Source of the DNA: Vombatus ursinus
Taxonomy: Eukaryota; Chordata; Mammalia; Diprotodontia; Vombatidae
DNA length: 64,000 nucleotides
Assembly (NCBI RefSeq): GCF_900497805.2
Contig: NW_020954608.1
Coordinates: forward strand, 16,168,868-16,232,867
Direction of reading: 5' to 3'
Shown in pieces: positions 55,523 to 64,000 of this stretch. Position numbers and translations under genes: made by a program. The stretch's first letter is position 1. Every line of letters starts with the position of its first letter. Under the pieces are notes generated by a model. The model had not been told where the DNA came from and did not search any database. It worked only from the letters and a program-made list of their open reading frames with translations.

Positions 55523-55812
55523 TCTTTCCTGGAACTAACTTAGAATAGTATTAAACTAAAGATAAGTATGTATTAGGAACTACTAGTGAGGCACCCATGC
55601 CTGAATAAGCAAGAAAGTTTGTTGACATATTTGAGTTTATGAATAATCTCAACCAAGAACTTAAGAAGAGTAAACTGATATTCAATACTAATTCCTGAAC
55701 CATAAGAAGAGATCATTCCCCTGGATGGAAGACACATACATATCATGGGTGTCAGACAGGAAAAAGGATACTGAGATTTGGTCTCCCTATAGCTGAACTT
55801 GGCATTTGTAAT

Positions 55813-55891
55813 ACCATTACTACTACTACTACTACTATCACTACTACAATGATGATGACAACTACTACTACTACCACTACTACTACTACTA
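55813..55891. repeat. (ACT)n imperfect trinucleotide repeat
   Basis: ACT units interrupted by 'acaatgatgatgaca'. On the minus strand it codes the serine run in the longest open frame of the window. Confidence 0.92.
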
Positions 55892-56069
55892 GTAATACTA
55901 ACAGTAGTTATCTCCATGATACAGACTTTTATGAAAATACAGCCTAGAAAGACACAGACAGACTCAGCTGCTGTGTAAACAGAGACTGACCTGAGCAGTG
56001 GCAAAGGCAATAGTTTTGATAAGAAGATATTCTTGATCTGATTCAATGTTATGTGACAGACAACAGTGA

Positions 56070-56293
56070 GTGCAGTACAGCGGAGAAAACATACTACAGG
56101 CCTCGGAATTAGGATGTCTGGCTGGAATCCTGACCCAGGCACTGCCTTGACAATGTGATCATGGATAAATCAGAACTTCTCAGAACCTCAGTTTCCTCAA
56201 CTCTAAAATGGCACTAACTCTGAGTTTTTGTGAGCCAAGGACTCTGCATATTTTAAAGTTTCATATAAATGGGGATTATTGTTATTTGAGTTA
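56070..56293 (+). mobile_element. MIR, full-length type
   Basis: 'cctcggaattaggatgtctg', 'gctggaatcctgacccagg', 'ctcagtttcctcaactc' and 'catataaatggggattattg'. The end is cut by a solo LTR at 56294. Confidence 0.8.
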
Positions 56294-56658
56294 TGACACA
56301 CTGCAAGAACAACTCTGACTCCCACAAGATCTCAGGCGATTTTTGTCCCTTGCCTTGTTAGCCATCACTATGCTGAACAACAGAGCTCTTCGGTTTTTCT
56401 TCCCCTTGCTGAAAGTCAGTTGTGCTGTAGCAAGGCTTTCCAGCTGGGGAGAAGAGAGAGTAACACCAGGAACCACCTGCTAAAAGCAGAGAACTGCAGA
56501 GAAAGCCACCACCCCAGCCACATGCTACCTACTGAAAGCAGCAGGCAGTAGATGAAGACAAAACTCCAGCTGTTTCTATTTTATTTTTGTGGGTTTTTTT
56601 GCTCAATAAAACTTCCTTCTGCTATATTGTGAATAGCATACTTGTGAGTGGAGATTCA
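56294..56658 (+). mobile_element. Solo LTR of an endogenous retrovirus (365 bp), second family
   Basis: It begins TG (tgacacactgc) and ends CA (gtggagattca), with the 4-bp duplication GTTA at 56290-56293 and 56659-56662. AATAAA is at 56605-56610, about 50 bp before the end, as expected for an R-U5 border. It shares no obvious sequence with the LTR at 45532, so it is a different family. No internal region is present. The family is inferred to be ERV1-like from the 4-bp duplication. Looks whole but aged. Confidence 0.68.
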
Positions 56659-56662
56659 GTTA

Positions 56663-57324
56663 AAAATACTGGGTGATACATCAAGAGATTTTTCGCTGGT
56701 TTCCTGGGTAGACATAGATGACACAAGAGAAGTGAGACAATCCATCCAAATGTACTTAGGTCCTCCATGAAATGGGATTCTCTGGGCTAAGGATCATAAA
56801 TGTGAACCGACACGTGCTCTTTAATTTCTGTGAACATTTAAGAAATCAGAAGGATTATTGCCCCCTTCTCTAGAAAACACTGAATGAAGATTTTTAAGGT
56901 GATTATAAACCATCCCTTTAACCTCACCATGACCTCAATGGAAATATTATCTTTTTTTAAAAGAATGAAATGACCTTAAAACTAAAGCTTTAGGGAATTT
57001 TCTGCTTTCTACTCTGCTGCTTTACCCTCCAAACAAAACCTTAAAATACCATGTCTTAGAGGGACTAAACTATTCAGCTCTAAACTCACAGAGAACATGC
57101 GTCTTCATCTTCACCCTGGCCATTTTCTCTGGCCATAGTCATAGTCATAACCCACTCCCAGTTTCCCACCTCTTGTTTTGAAAATTGTAATCAAACATCT
57201 ATACCAGTGTCTCAGGAAAGAGTATGCCACCGAATCGCTCTTGTTTTTCAGTCACCATCTTTGACTTGTTACTTCAAAACACCCTTCTCTTTAGTTACCA
57301 CTCCCCAATTTTGCTGCCTCTACC
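56663..57324. other. Single-copy DNA
   Basis: No repeat was recognised with confidence. The pyrimidine-rich stretch 57080-57320 could be very old L2. Confidence 0.35.
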
Positions 57325-57432
57325 ATTAGAAGGTAAGCCCTCTGAAGACAGAGATTGATTCACTTTGCATTTGTGGCCCCAGAATGCTTTGTACATTTTA
57401 AGTACCTAATACATGCTTTCTTATTCATTTTT
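57325..57432 (+). mobile_element. L2 LINE 3' terminus, diverged
   Basis: 'ccattagaaggtaagccctc', 'tgaagacagagattgattc' and 'aagtacctaatacatgctt'. Confidence 0.6.
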
Positions 57433-57774
57433 ATTTTCATTCCAAAAGTAAAGTCAAAATATCCCTTTAACTGATATTGCTGACTAAATTTATTTCATAC
57501 GTTGAAATAAATATTCTTTGTGCTTTTCTATACCTCTCCTAACAGGAAAGAGCCAACATACTTACTGATAATTAAGGACTCATTTTAGGTTCAGTAAGAC
57601 AATGTATGGTCACTCATGGATACTCTCTTTAGCTTTCCTTCATTAGGGAGGATCTTCCTGTCTGGGAGGCTTTCTAAATTGAAAGCTCTATTTTTTTTTC
57701 TGGCCAAATAATAAAAGGCCTCTTTAAGCCCCATGTTGCTAGGACTACTTAGCTCAAAAGATTAAAATAATACT
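57433..57774. other. Single-copy DNA
   Basis: Nothing was recognised. Confidence 0.35.
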
Positions 57775-57832
57775 TCTTGACTTTCCTGTGCCTCAATTTC
57801 CTTAACTATAAAATGAAGGAATTGTACTATAA
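57775..57832 (+). mobile_element. MIR 3' part, split by L1
   Basis: 'gtgcctcaatttccttaac', 'ataaaatgaaggaattg', 'tactataa'. The MIR continues at 58290 with 'ctataacctttccagctg'. Confidence 0.8.
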
Positions 57833-58289
57833 GTTTTTTTTAAAAGCAATATTTTATTATTTTTCCCAATTACATGTAAAAGCAATTTTTAGCATTCTTT
57901 TTTTTTTAATTTTAAGCTCCAAATTCTCTCCCTCCCTCCCTGTCCTTTTCAGTTCCTGAGACGGTAAACAATTTAAAATAGGTTATACATATGCAATCAT
58001 GCAAAAAATTTCCGTATTAGGCATATTATGAAAGAAAACAGACCCCCAAAAACACCAAGAAGAAAAAAATAAAATGAAAAACAGTATGCTTCAATCTATA
58101 TTCAGATTCCATCAGTTCTTTCTCTGGAAAAGGATAGCATTTTTCATCTTAAGCGCTTCAGAATTGTCTTGGATCACCGTATTGCTGAAAATAGCTAAGT
58201 CATTCACAGTTGATAATCATATAAAATTGCTATTACTGTACACAGTGTTCTGTTTCTGCTCACTTCACCTTGCATCAGTTCATGTAAGT
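57833..58289 (-). mobile_element. L1 LINE 3' end, 5'-truncated insertion
   Basis: From the left: T-run, 'tttttcccaattacatgta', 'ccaaattctctccctccc', 'gttatacatatgcaatcatg', 'gaaagaaaacagacccc', 'attccatcagttctttctct', 'gaattgtcttggatcacc', 'ctgctcacttcaccttgc', 'catcagttcatgtaag'. This is the antisense marsupial L1 3' UTR. The MIR joins up exactly when it is removed, with ctataa repeated at 57827-57832 and 58290-58295. Confidence 0.9.
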
Positions 58290-58332
58290 CTATAACCTTT
58301 CCAGCTGTGATGCTTTGATAATAATAACGAGT
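58290..58332 (+). mobile_element. MIR 3' part, continued
   Basis: 'ctataacctttccagctgtg' and 'atgctttgataataat' complete the MIR interrupted by L1. Confidence 0.75.
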
Positions 58333-58454
58333 CCAAAGACTGATGCCTGGTTAGCTTCTACCCAGGCCTTACAAACAACTCCAGTTAAGGACTCTGAAAA
58401 TATTATTGTAATGTGTACTTCCTCTAACCTTGCAGATTTTTAGTTTCCTCACTT

Positions 58455-58625
58455 ATTAAATGAGCTGTGTGATCTTGGGTATCTGCGCCTCAGTTTCCTT
58501 ATCTGTAAAATGGGGATAATCACAACAGCTACCTCACAGAGTCCTTGTGAGGATCAAAGGCATCGACATATGTAAAGCACTTTACTAACCATAAAACATT
58601 TTATAAATGCTATTGATGATTATAT
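58455..58625 (+). mobile_element. MIR
   Basis: 'gctgtgtgatcttgggtat', 'ctcagtttccttatctgta', 'ttgtgaggatcaaaggcatc', 'aagcactttactaacc'. Core and 3' part well kept. Confidence 0.88.
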
Positions 58626-59125
58626 AATAGGATTCTGAAAGATTCATCCAGTGTGTTACGCGTGGTTTGAAAAATGTAGAATAGTGCATTCCACACTGTA
58701 ATTTGGTAGGCTTGTACTTAATAAGCTCACTCTTTTGTAAATCAAGCATTATTATAGGTTGCTTGATGTATTAAACACAGTGAGTAGAGGAATGTGATAG
58801 AAGGCTTTCAAAAGAAAACACGTACACTCTTGTTTACCTTTATGATAGCACTGCAAGTAGGAGCGGAGATGTTCAGAGATAATGATGTCTTATGTTCAGA
58901 TGCCATCTGTTATCATTATCACATCATTGTTAATACAAAATTATGATAATTTGCCTATCCAGGAGGTGCTAGAGAAAAGCATCAAGCCAAACTGAAAAGG
59001 TGAAATAGTTACTTTATTAGGGATGGGTTTTTAATTTTTTTTTTGGTGGGCAGAGGGGATGATTAACTGGTAAGACTATGCAAATGATGAGCTTTCTCAA
59101 GGTGCATATACATGTAATAGAAACA
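58626..59125. other. Single-copy DNA
   Basis: Nothing was recognised. Confidence 0.4.
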
Positions 59126-59126
59126 G

Positions 59127-59302
59127 AAAGCAGAAATGGCCCAGGATGGGGACCCAGAGAACCTGGGTTCATATCTCTATTTAGCCACTTACTTCCTGTA
59201 TGTCCTTGGGCAATTCACCTATTACCAGCTCTTAATTTCCTCATCTGTAAAGTAAGGGTGTTGACTTATAAGCATCCTTTTAGTTCTAAGTCTCTGAGCG
59301 TT
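59127..59302 (+). mobile_element. MIR
   Basis: 'agagaacctgggttcatatc', 'gtccttgggcaattcacc', 'aatttcctcatctgtaaag' and 'ttttagttctaagtctctga'. Confidence 0.85.
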
Positions 59303-60299
59303 TGAAAAGAGTAAGGAAAATGTACTTTTAAAAAGTCTATCCTTCACAATGTGAGGAATTAAATGATGAGTTCTTGGAAAACCAATAAAATATATTATAG
59401 AAACTTCACATTTAGTCAAATGCCATATTTTTTGAGAAGCATCCATATAAATATTTGAAAAAAAATGCTGTATTTCAAAAGGACTTTAACATATTTCTAG
59501 TTTCCCATTTTCTCCTAACACAAGGAAAAGAGAGGAATAAAGCAAAGTCTATGAAACAATTCATTCTATACAACAGCAATAAGAAAGTTCATTTAAATAG
59601 CATAACCTGCCCTAACATACTATGTGTGTATATGGGTCTTAGAAACTTTATAGGAAACATAAAACCAAGGAGAAGTCAGTGGTGATATTAAAATAATATT
59701 TACTTTTTCATTTTCTTTCAGACACCTTTATTAGGGTTATTTGTATTCTTTCCTAAATCCTTATTTCCCTCTAAAAATGAATGGTACAGGTAATACTTTA
59801 TACTAAAAAATAAAATTGAAGCTTTACAAAAAATAGTTTTCCTTCCAGAGTTGTACTCAAATAACTTGGGTGGAATTTAATCCTGCCATTAAGAAGGAAG
59901 AGTATTTTTGTTGTGTTTTAAGGCACCTAAACATTGCTAGGTTATTAACATGCCAACTGGTGAGGATTTCATTTCCAGAGCAATGTTCACCTGAGTCTAA
60001 AAGATGCCAACACAGGTATGTGTTGTATTGGCAGTACAACTCTGATGCCTCATGGGAACATGAAAGGGACCTTAGATTCTCCAAAGTTACAACAGTCAAA
60101 TACAAGATCTGGATGTTCCTAGTAAGCTGGAAAGGCTTAGAACAGTCTTGGCAAGAGACTGACTTCTCTCTTAAAGCTCAGCCCAGAAAAATAGAGAGAT
60201 GTTCATAACTAGGAGTTTAGACAGTAGGTGATAAATGATTTTGCCATGTCAACCTATGATAACTACATCTGGATTAAAAATGAATGTTTAATAAATCAG
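59303..60299. other. Single-copy DNA with an unsupported 112-codon frame
   Basis: The frame 59870-60208 opens at GTG, not ATG, and overlaps a minus frame of 82 codons. The translation has no recognisable domain. No repeat was seen. Confidence 0.4.
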
Positions 60300-60532
60300 A
60301 AAGATGTTGGAATTCAGAGCTAGGAAGACTAGAATTTGAATTCCACCTGAGAAACTACTAGTTGTATGGCACTAGGTAAGGCGCTTAACCTCTCTCAGGC
60401 TCACTTTTCTCATCTGTAAAATGGAGATAATAATAGTACTTATCATTGTTCTCAGATTCCTTGTGAGGATCAAATGAGAATGCATATATGCAAAGTGCTG
60501 TGTAAACCTTCAAGGCTATGTAAATTTTGGCT
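60300..60532 (+). mobile_element. MIR-type CORE-SINE, full length
   Basis: 'agagctaggaagactagaat', 'ttttctcatctgtaaaatgg', 'ccttgtgaggatcaaatgag', 'gcaaagtgctgtgtaaacc' and 'ctatgtaaattttggct'. Confidence 0.9.
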
Positions 60533-60950
60533 CTAAAGATGACAAATAAAAACATGTTTTGAGAGCAGGTCAAGCCCTGGTACCAGATCAGTTTGACAGG
60601 GTAAGAAAAATAACATATGAAATCAGTTTAGATCAGTTAACTTACTTTAATTTGTTGAGCACTTGTCTCAGCATGGTGCACACCAAGACAATCAGAGTCA
60701 GTGATTCCAATGGTGAGCATTCATTTTACTGTATTCTTTTGTAAAAGAGTCAGTCATTCCTTGCTGCTTATGAGAAATGAGGCACAGAATTCACAGATTT
60801 CAATCACTCATAGAAGGGGAAAAATTACACAGGAAACATTAAGATAACTCTTAAAAAGCACCAAGAAGAGAGTAAAGGGAGATTTCAGAAGTCAGGAAAG
60901 GCGTTCCATCTATAAAAATCTTCTCTCCGTAAATATTTGTGAGTGTAAAT
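60533..60950. other. Single-copy DNA
   Basis: Nothing was recognised. Confidence 0.4.
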
Positions 60951-61075
60951 ATGTGTGTATACACATATATAGAGAGAATATACACAATTATATCTATATC
61001 TATATATATACATAACGTGTATATATAATATATATTATGCATATATTTGTATACGGTATACACACACACATATAT
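60951..61075. repeat. TA/TG/CA low-complexity tract
   Basis: About 125 bp of TATA, TGTG and CACA words, with 'tatatctatatctatatata'. Confidence 0.88.
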
Positions 61076-61205
61076 ACCCTTTTCTCCATCTTTGTCACTC
61101 TTTGGGGTAAGTGCCTAATAGTGTTATTGCTGAGACAAAAGGTATTCATAGTTTAGTGATTTTTTACAGGAGTAATGACATTAATTCCACTAGAAACTGG
61201 TGTCT
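61076..61205 (-). mobile_element. L1 LINE 3' fragment
   Basis: 'ctttggggtaagtgcctaat', 'agtgttattgctgagacaaa', 'aggtattcatagttta' match antisense L1 ('tttgggatacagacctagtag', 'tggtattgctgggtcaaag', 'ggtatgcacagtttta'). Confidence 0.72.
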
Positions 61206-61284
61206 CAAACCAAAATACATGCCTATGGAAGCTTTTCCTCATTGGAGTTATTCATAATGGTTCGGATCATATGTCTGTACATCA

Positions 61285-61500
61285 GCAAAGGCACTTATAA
61301 TGGATAGAGAGCTAGACTCCAGAAAATCTGGGTTCATATTCTGCCTATGACATACAATGACTGTGTAACCATTGCCAAGTTATATAGCCTGTCAGTCTCT
61401 CTAAACATCTCTAAGGCTATAAATTGCAGAGGTGGTGGAGATCTGCATTGGTAGAGGCAGTTTTACACTTGGAACCCTATATACTAATGGAAACAGAGGG
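61285..61500 (+). mobile_element. CORE-SINE of the 'ctgcattggtagagg' subfamily
   Basis: 'atggatagagagctagactc', 'aatctgggttcatattc', 'gtgtaaccattgccaagt', then the 3' module 'taaggctataaattgcagag', 'atctgcattggtagaggcag', 'ctatatactaatgg'. Confidence 0.85.
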
Positions 61501-61754
61501 CTAATAAAAACAAAACACAATCAATTAAAAAAAAACGTAGTCAATAACTTGAAGAGTGAGGGATCTCCCCTTACCTGTACAGATATCAATTTGTCTACAG
61601 ATTACTCTTGCTGTTAGTAATTCAAATTAAAATAAGCAAATTTGTTCTTCAAAAAATTAATGAACAGTATCATTGTGATATCTCACAATTATGGATATTC
61701 CATGTAATTTGGAACTAAAGCAAGTAAGAGGTCTGAAGGGACAAAAAAAAGTAG

Positions 61755-61965
61755 GGTAATGGAAAGAAAGCTGAAAAGGAAATTTGAAAACCAGGGGTCT
61801 AGTTGTAACCCTGCCTTTCAGTAACTTCACAACCTTGCGCTAATCACTCTAAGCCTCAGTTTCCCTATATGTAAAGAAAATAATCATTGCACTTACTACA
61901 AACCATGATAAAATTGTTGTTGAGATCAAATAAGCTATTATATTTTCAAATATTTAATAATGGTA
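61755..61965 (+). mobile_element. MIR, diverged
   Basis: 'aaccaggggtctagttgtaa', 'taatcactctaagcctcag', 'tttccctatatgtaaag' and 'tgttgttgagatcaaataag'. Confidence 0.75.
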
Positions 61966-62041
61966 GAAGAGCATATAGAAATCTAGTAATATGATTAAAT
62001 CAAAATTCATTAAGATAAAATGACCCTAAATTAACTTCTTT

Positions 62042-62400
62042 GTGTGAAACACTCTCCTTCCTCTTCTCCTGGTGAGTTTCTTTCTGTACAGTAACATCCA
62101 ATTTAAATATTACCTTTTCTATGAAGCCATATCCTGATCTCCAGTCTTGGCAATGACCATGCTCTTTAACTGCTATGTAGAATTTTATTTTTCATGTATT
62201 TCTATATAGTTATGGTGAATTAGTGTGTATTACAGCTGTTGGTAACACGTTTAGGTGCTGTCTTCATATTGTCCCACAAGTTCCAAAAAGGCAAGGACCT
62301 TACCAAAGCCTTTTGTCTCCCTCTACTTCACCTTCCCTCAATTGTGAACACAAAATAGGATGTTTAACAAATGGTAGTTACCGACTCTGAAATAAAGACA
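62042..62400 (+). mobile_element. L2 LINE 3' end, diverged
   Basis: 'aatttaaatattaccttttc', 'tatgaagccatatcctgatc' and then the distal UTR 'gttccaaaaaggcaaggacc' are in L2 order. A 'caaggacctt' and final 'taacaaatggtag' agree with the terminus. Confidence 0.65.
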
Positions 62401-63445
62401 AATATTGACCATAGCCTTAGACACTTCTAGATAGGAAGTTTTATTTCATTAACACTATCACCACAGAATTTTATTAACTCCAATATAGAAATGTCCTTTT
62501 TACCTTGAGTTTATTTACAAAGACTAATACAAAATACCTAAAGTTTTTTTTTTAGACTGAAAAGTGAAAGAAAATTGGAAAAAGATAAAAATATGGTAGT
62601 TAAGTATTTTCTAGAGGGTTATTGTGAGAAGCTGAAGATGCTAAACATTAAAATACCAGATGCTGATACATAACATACATAAGTTAATGGTGCTTTGGGT
62701 GATGTGCTTTAGCTTGGACCAGAAGATGCCAGTTCTGAGAACTGGAATCTTCAAATTCCTTAGCTTGACTTGGTATATTTTATATCCACAGAATGACTAT
62801 TAACATCGCAAAAGATCATAATATTTCATGCTTTATTTTTTTGATATTGGGGATGAAGGAAGAGGGGTGGTCAGCATTCATAAAGATACAGCTTAATATT
62901 CAAGAAAGTTATGTTTCTTGAAAACTTTATTCAAAGTGTAAGGCTATTTATGTCTCCCGTTAATGTATGGAGCAAGTTAAAAGCAATTCCCTTTTCTTAG
63001 CAATGAAGACAGCATTGAGGGAGTCCAATTTCTAAAAATCTTACAGTTAGTAAGCTTAATAAAAATGATATCATTGAAGTAATCAGAATTTTTAAAAGCA
63101 GATTTAGGCCAATAGAGAAGAAAATCGAAGGAAAATCACAGATTTAAATTAGTGTCTCTGGGCTTTCAAAAAATGAATGATGTGACTCATACATCAAGTT
63201 TGCCAAGTGTATCTAATGAAATCTTTCTGCTTTCCAATGGTCCAGTAGCTATATAATGTTTGTCTAAATAATGTCATTGAGATGTTTCAAAGCACTCCCT
63301 TGTCTCAGAGGTGAAGAAAACTAATTCTCACAGTTGGTTCATGTGATTTCCATCATCCAGTCAACTACACACAGAGTTTCACCATGCCTAATTAGTATCA
63401 AGGAGTCATTTTACATCTTTTTTTTAAAATATTCCTTAAAATAAA
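62401..63445. other. Single-copy AT-rich DNA
   Basis: Nothing was recognised in about 1 kb. Confidence 0.4.
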
Positions 63446-63530
63446 AGGAACAAACATTTATTGAGTACTTACTATTTGCCAAGCACTATGCTAAGTGTTG
63501 GGGATTAAACAAAAATAAATTAATCTATCA
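63446..63530 (-). mobile_element. L2/MIR 3' terminus
   Basis: 'aacaaacatttattgagtac', 'tactatttgccaagcactat' and 'gctaagtgttggggatt' are the antisense L2 3' end. Confidence 0.8.
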
Positions 63531-63647
63531 ATGAAAATTTAATAAGGCTGAAGGGAAGTTCCAGGGTGAGAAGATAGTTAAAAGGTTAAATAAAATGTTG
63601 CTGTTAATCCAAGTATAGGGATTAATAATTAGCAATTTAATGCAGTT

Positions 63648-63755
63648 TAACATATTTGAGTGCTTATCGTATGTACTAAATTATACAGGTCCTGAAGACA
63701 CATACACACATGATGAATATAACACATTCCTACCCTTAGTGAGCTTATAACTTGT
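63648..63755 (-). mobile_element. L2/MIR 3' terminus, diverged
   Basis: 'atatttgagtgcttatcgta' and 'cccttagtgagcttataac' keep the antisense L2 spacing. Confidence 0.5.
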
Positions 63756-63756
63756 T

Positions 63757-63999
63757 ACATCGTTTTCAGTTGTGTTTGATTCTTCCTGATCACATCTGGG
63801 GTTTTTTTTTTTTTGGCAAAGATACTGGAGTGATTTGCCATTTTATTCTCTAGCCTATTTTACAGATGAGGAAACTGAGGCAAAATGTATTGATTAGCTT
63901 GCCCAGGATCACACAGACAGTAAGTGTCTGAGGACAGATTTTGAACTCAGGAAGTAGAGTCTCCTTGACTCCAGGCTTATTGTATCACTTAGCTGTAGT
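63757..63999 (-). mobile_element. Long CORE-SINE, runs to the window edge
   Basis: 'ttttcagttgtgtttgattc', 'gatactggagtgatttgcc', 'ttttacagatgaggaaactg', 'aggatcacacagacagtaag', 'gattttgaactcaggaag' and 'gtatcacttagctg'. Antisense. The head is at or just past the right edge. Confidence 0.92.
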
Positions 64000-64000
64000 A

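Noticed and set aside
55573-56142. Longest open frame, 189 codons on minus
   Set aside because: It starts inside a MIR and its serine run is the ACT triplet repeat at 55813-55891; no protein similarity is apparent.
59870-60208. 112-codon frame on plus
   Set aside because: It begins with GTG, is overlapped by an 82-codon minus frame, and shows no domain.

Overview
The window is non-coding nuclear DNA from a marsupial, most likely an Australasian one. The evidence is its repeats. It holds many CORE-SINEs of the MAR1/WSINE1 kind, with a tRNA-like head containing 'gtggatagagcac', a core containing 'gagttcaaat' and 'tgtgtgaccctgggcaagtc', and a tail ending 'aattgcctcacc'. It also holds long, fairly well kept L2 LINE pieces, marsupial-type L1 ends, and old MIR and CR1/L3 copies. 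The DNA is AT-rich and poor in CpG. I found no protein-coding exon. The longest open frame (189 codons) is an artefact of a SINE joined to an ACT triplet repeat. Family names are given from memory and were not checked against a library.

Layout. 1-5.2 kb: one SINE with clear target duplications, single-copy DNA, a CA repeat, an L2 tail, two abutting L2 pieces around a SINE, and another SINE. 7.1-9.2 kb: an L2 with reverse-transcriptase-region matches, carrying a second L2 tail inside it and a striking ATCT/AGCT satellite near its end. 9.2-14.3 kb: SINEs and MIRs. 14.3-16.0 kb: repeat-free. 16.0-18.2 kb: a small inverted-end element, an antisense 7SL RNA pseudogene, and L2 tails. 20.2-24.7 kb: a complex local duplication. 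Two segments that lie 1.8 kb apart at 22-24 kb are fused and inserted into a MIR at 20.29 kb, with about 3 bp of microhomology at each join. 25.6-26.9 kb: an unassigned LINE-like sequence. 27-34 kb: mostly single copy, with one young SINE, a MIR, and a 400-bp L1 derivative (5' end joined directly to 3' end) inserted in a MIR. 34.7-42.6 kb: dense MIR/SINE/L2/CR1 and several microsatellites. 45.5-46.0 kb: a 507-bp solo LTR inside a SINE. 46.4-47.9 kb: another L2 with insertions. 48.2-49.0 kb: a repeat-free block with developmental-enhancer-like motifs. 49.2-53.3 kb: L2, MIRs and a second 7SL pseudogene. 53.5-64 kb: SINEs, a second solo LTR (365 bp), an L1 tail inside a MIR, and further L2/MIR pieces.

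No genes act together here. The window is best read as intergenic or deep intronic DNA with a layered insertion history: MIR/L2/CR1 oldest, then L1 and CORE-SINEs, then the LTRs and the youngest SINEs. The points most worth a second look are the microhomology-joined local copy at 20.29 kb, the L1 5'-3' fusion at 31.97 kb, the two solo LTRs with 4-bp duplications, the two 7SL retrocopies, the unnamed repeat shared by 49.0 and 51.5 kb, and the repeat-free blocks at 15, 36 and 48.5 kb.
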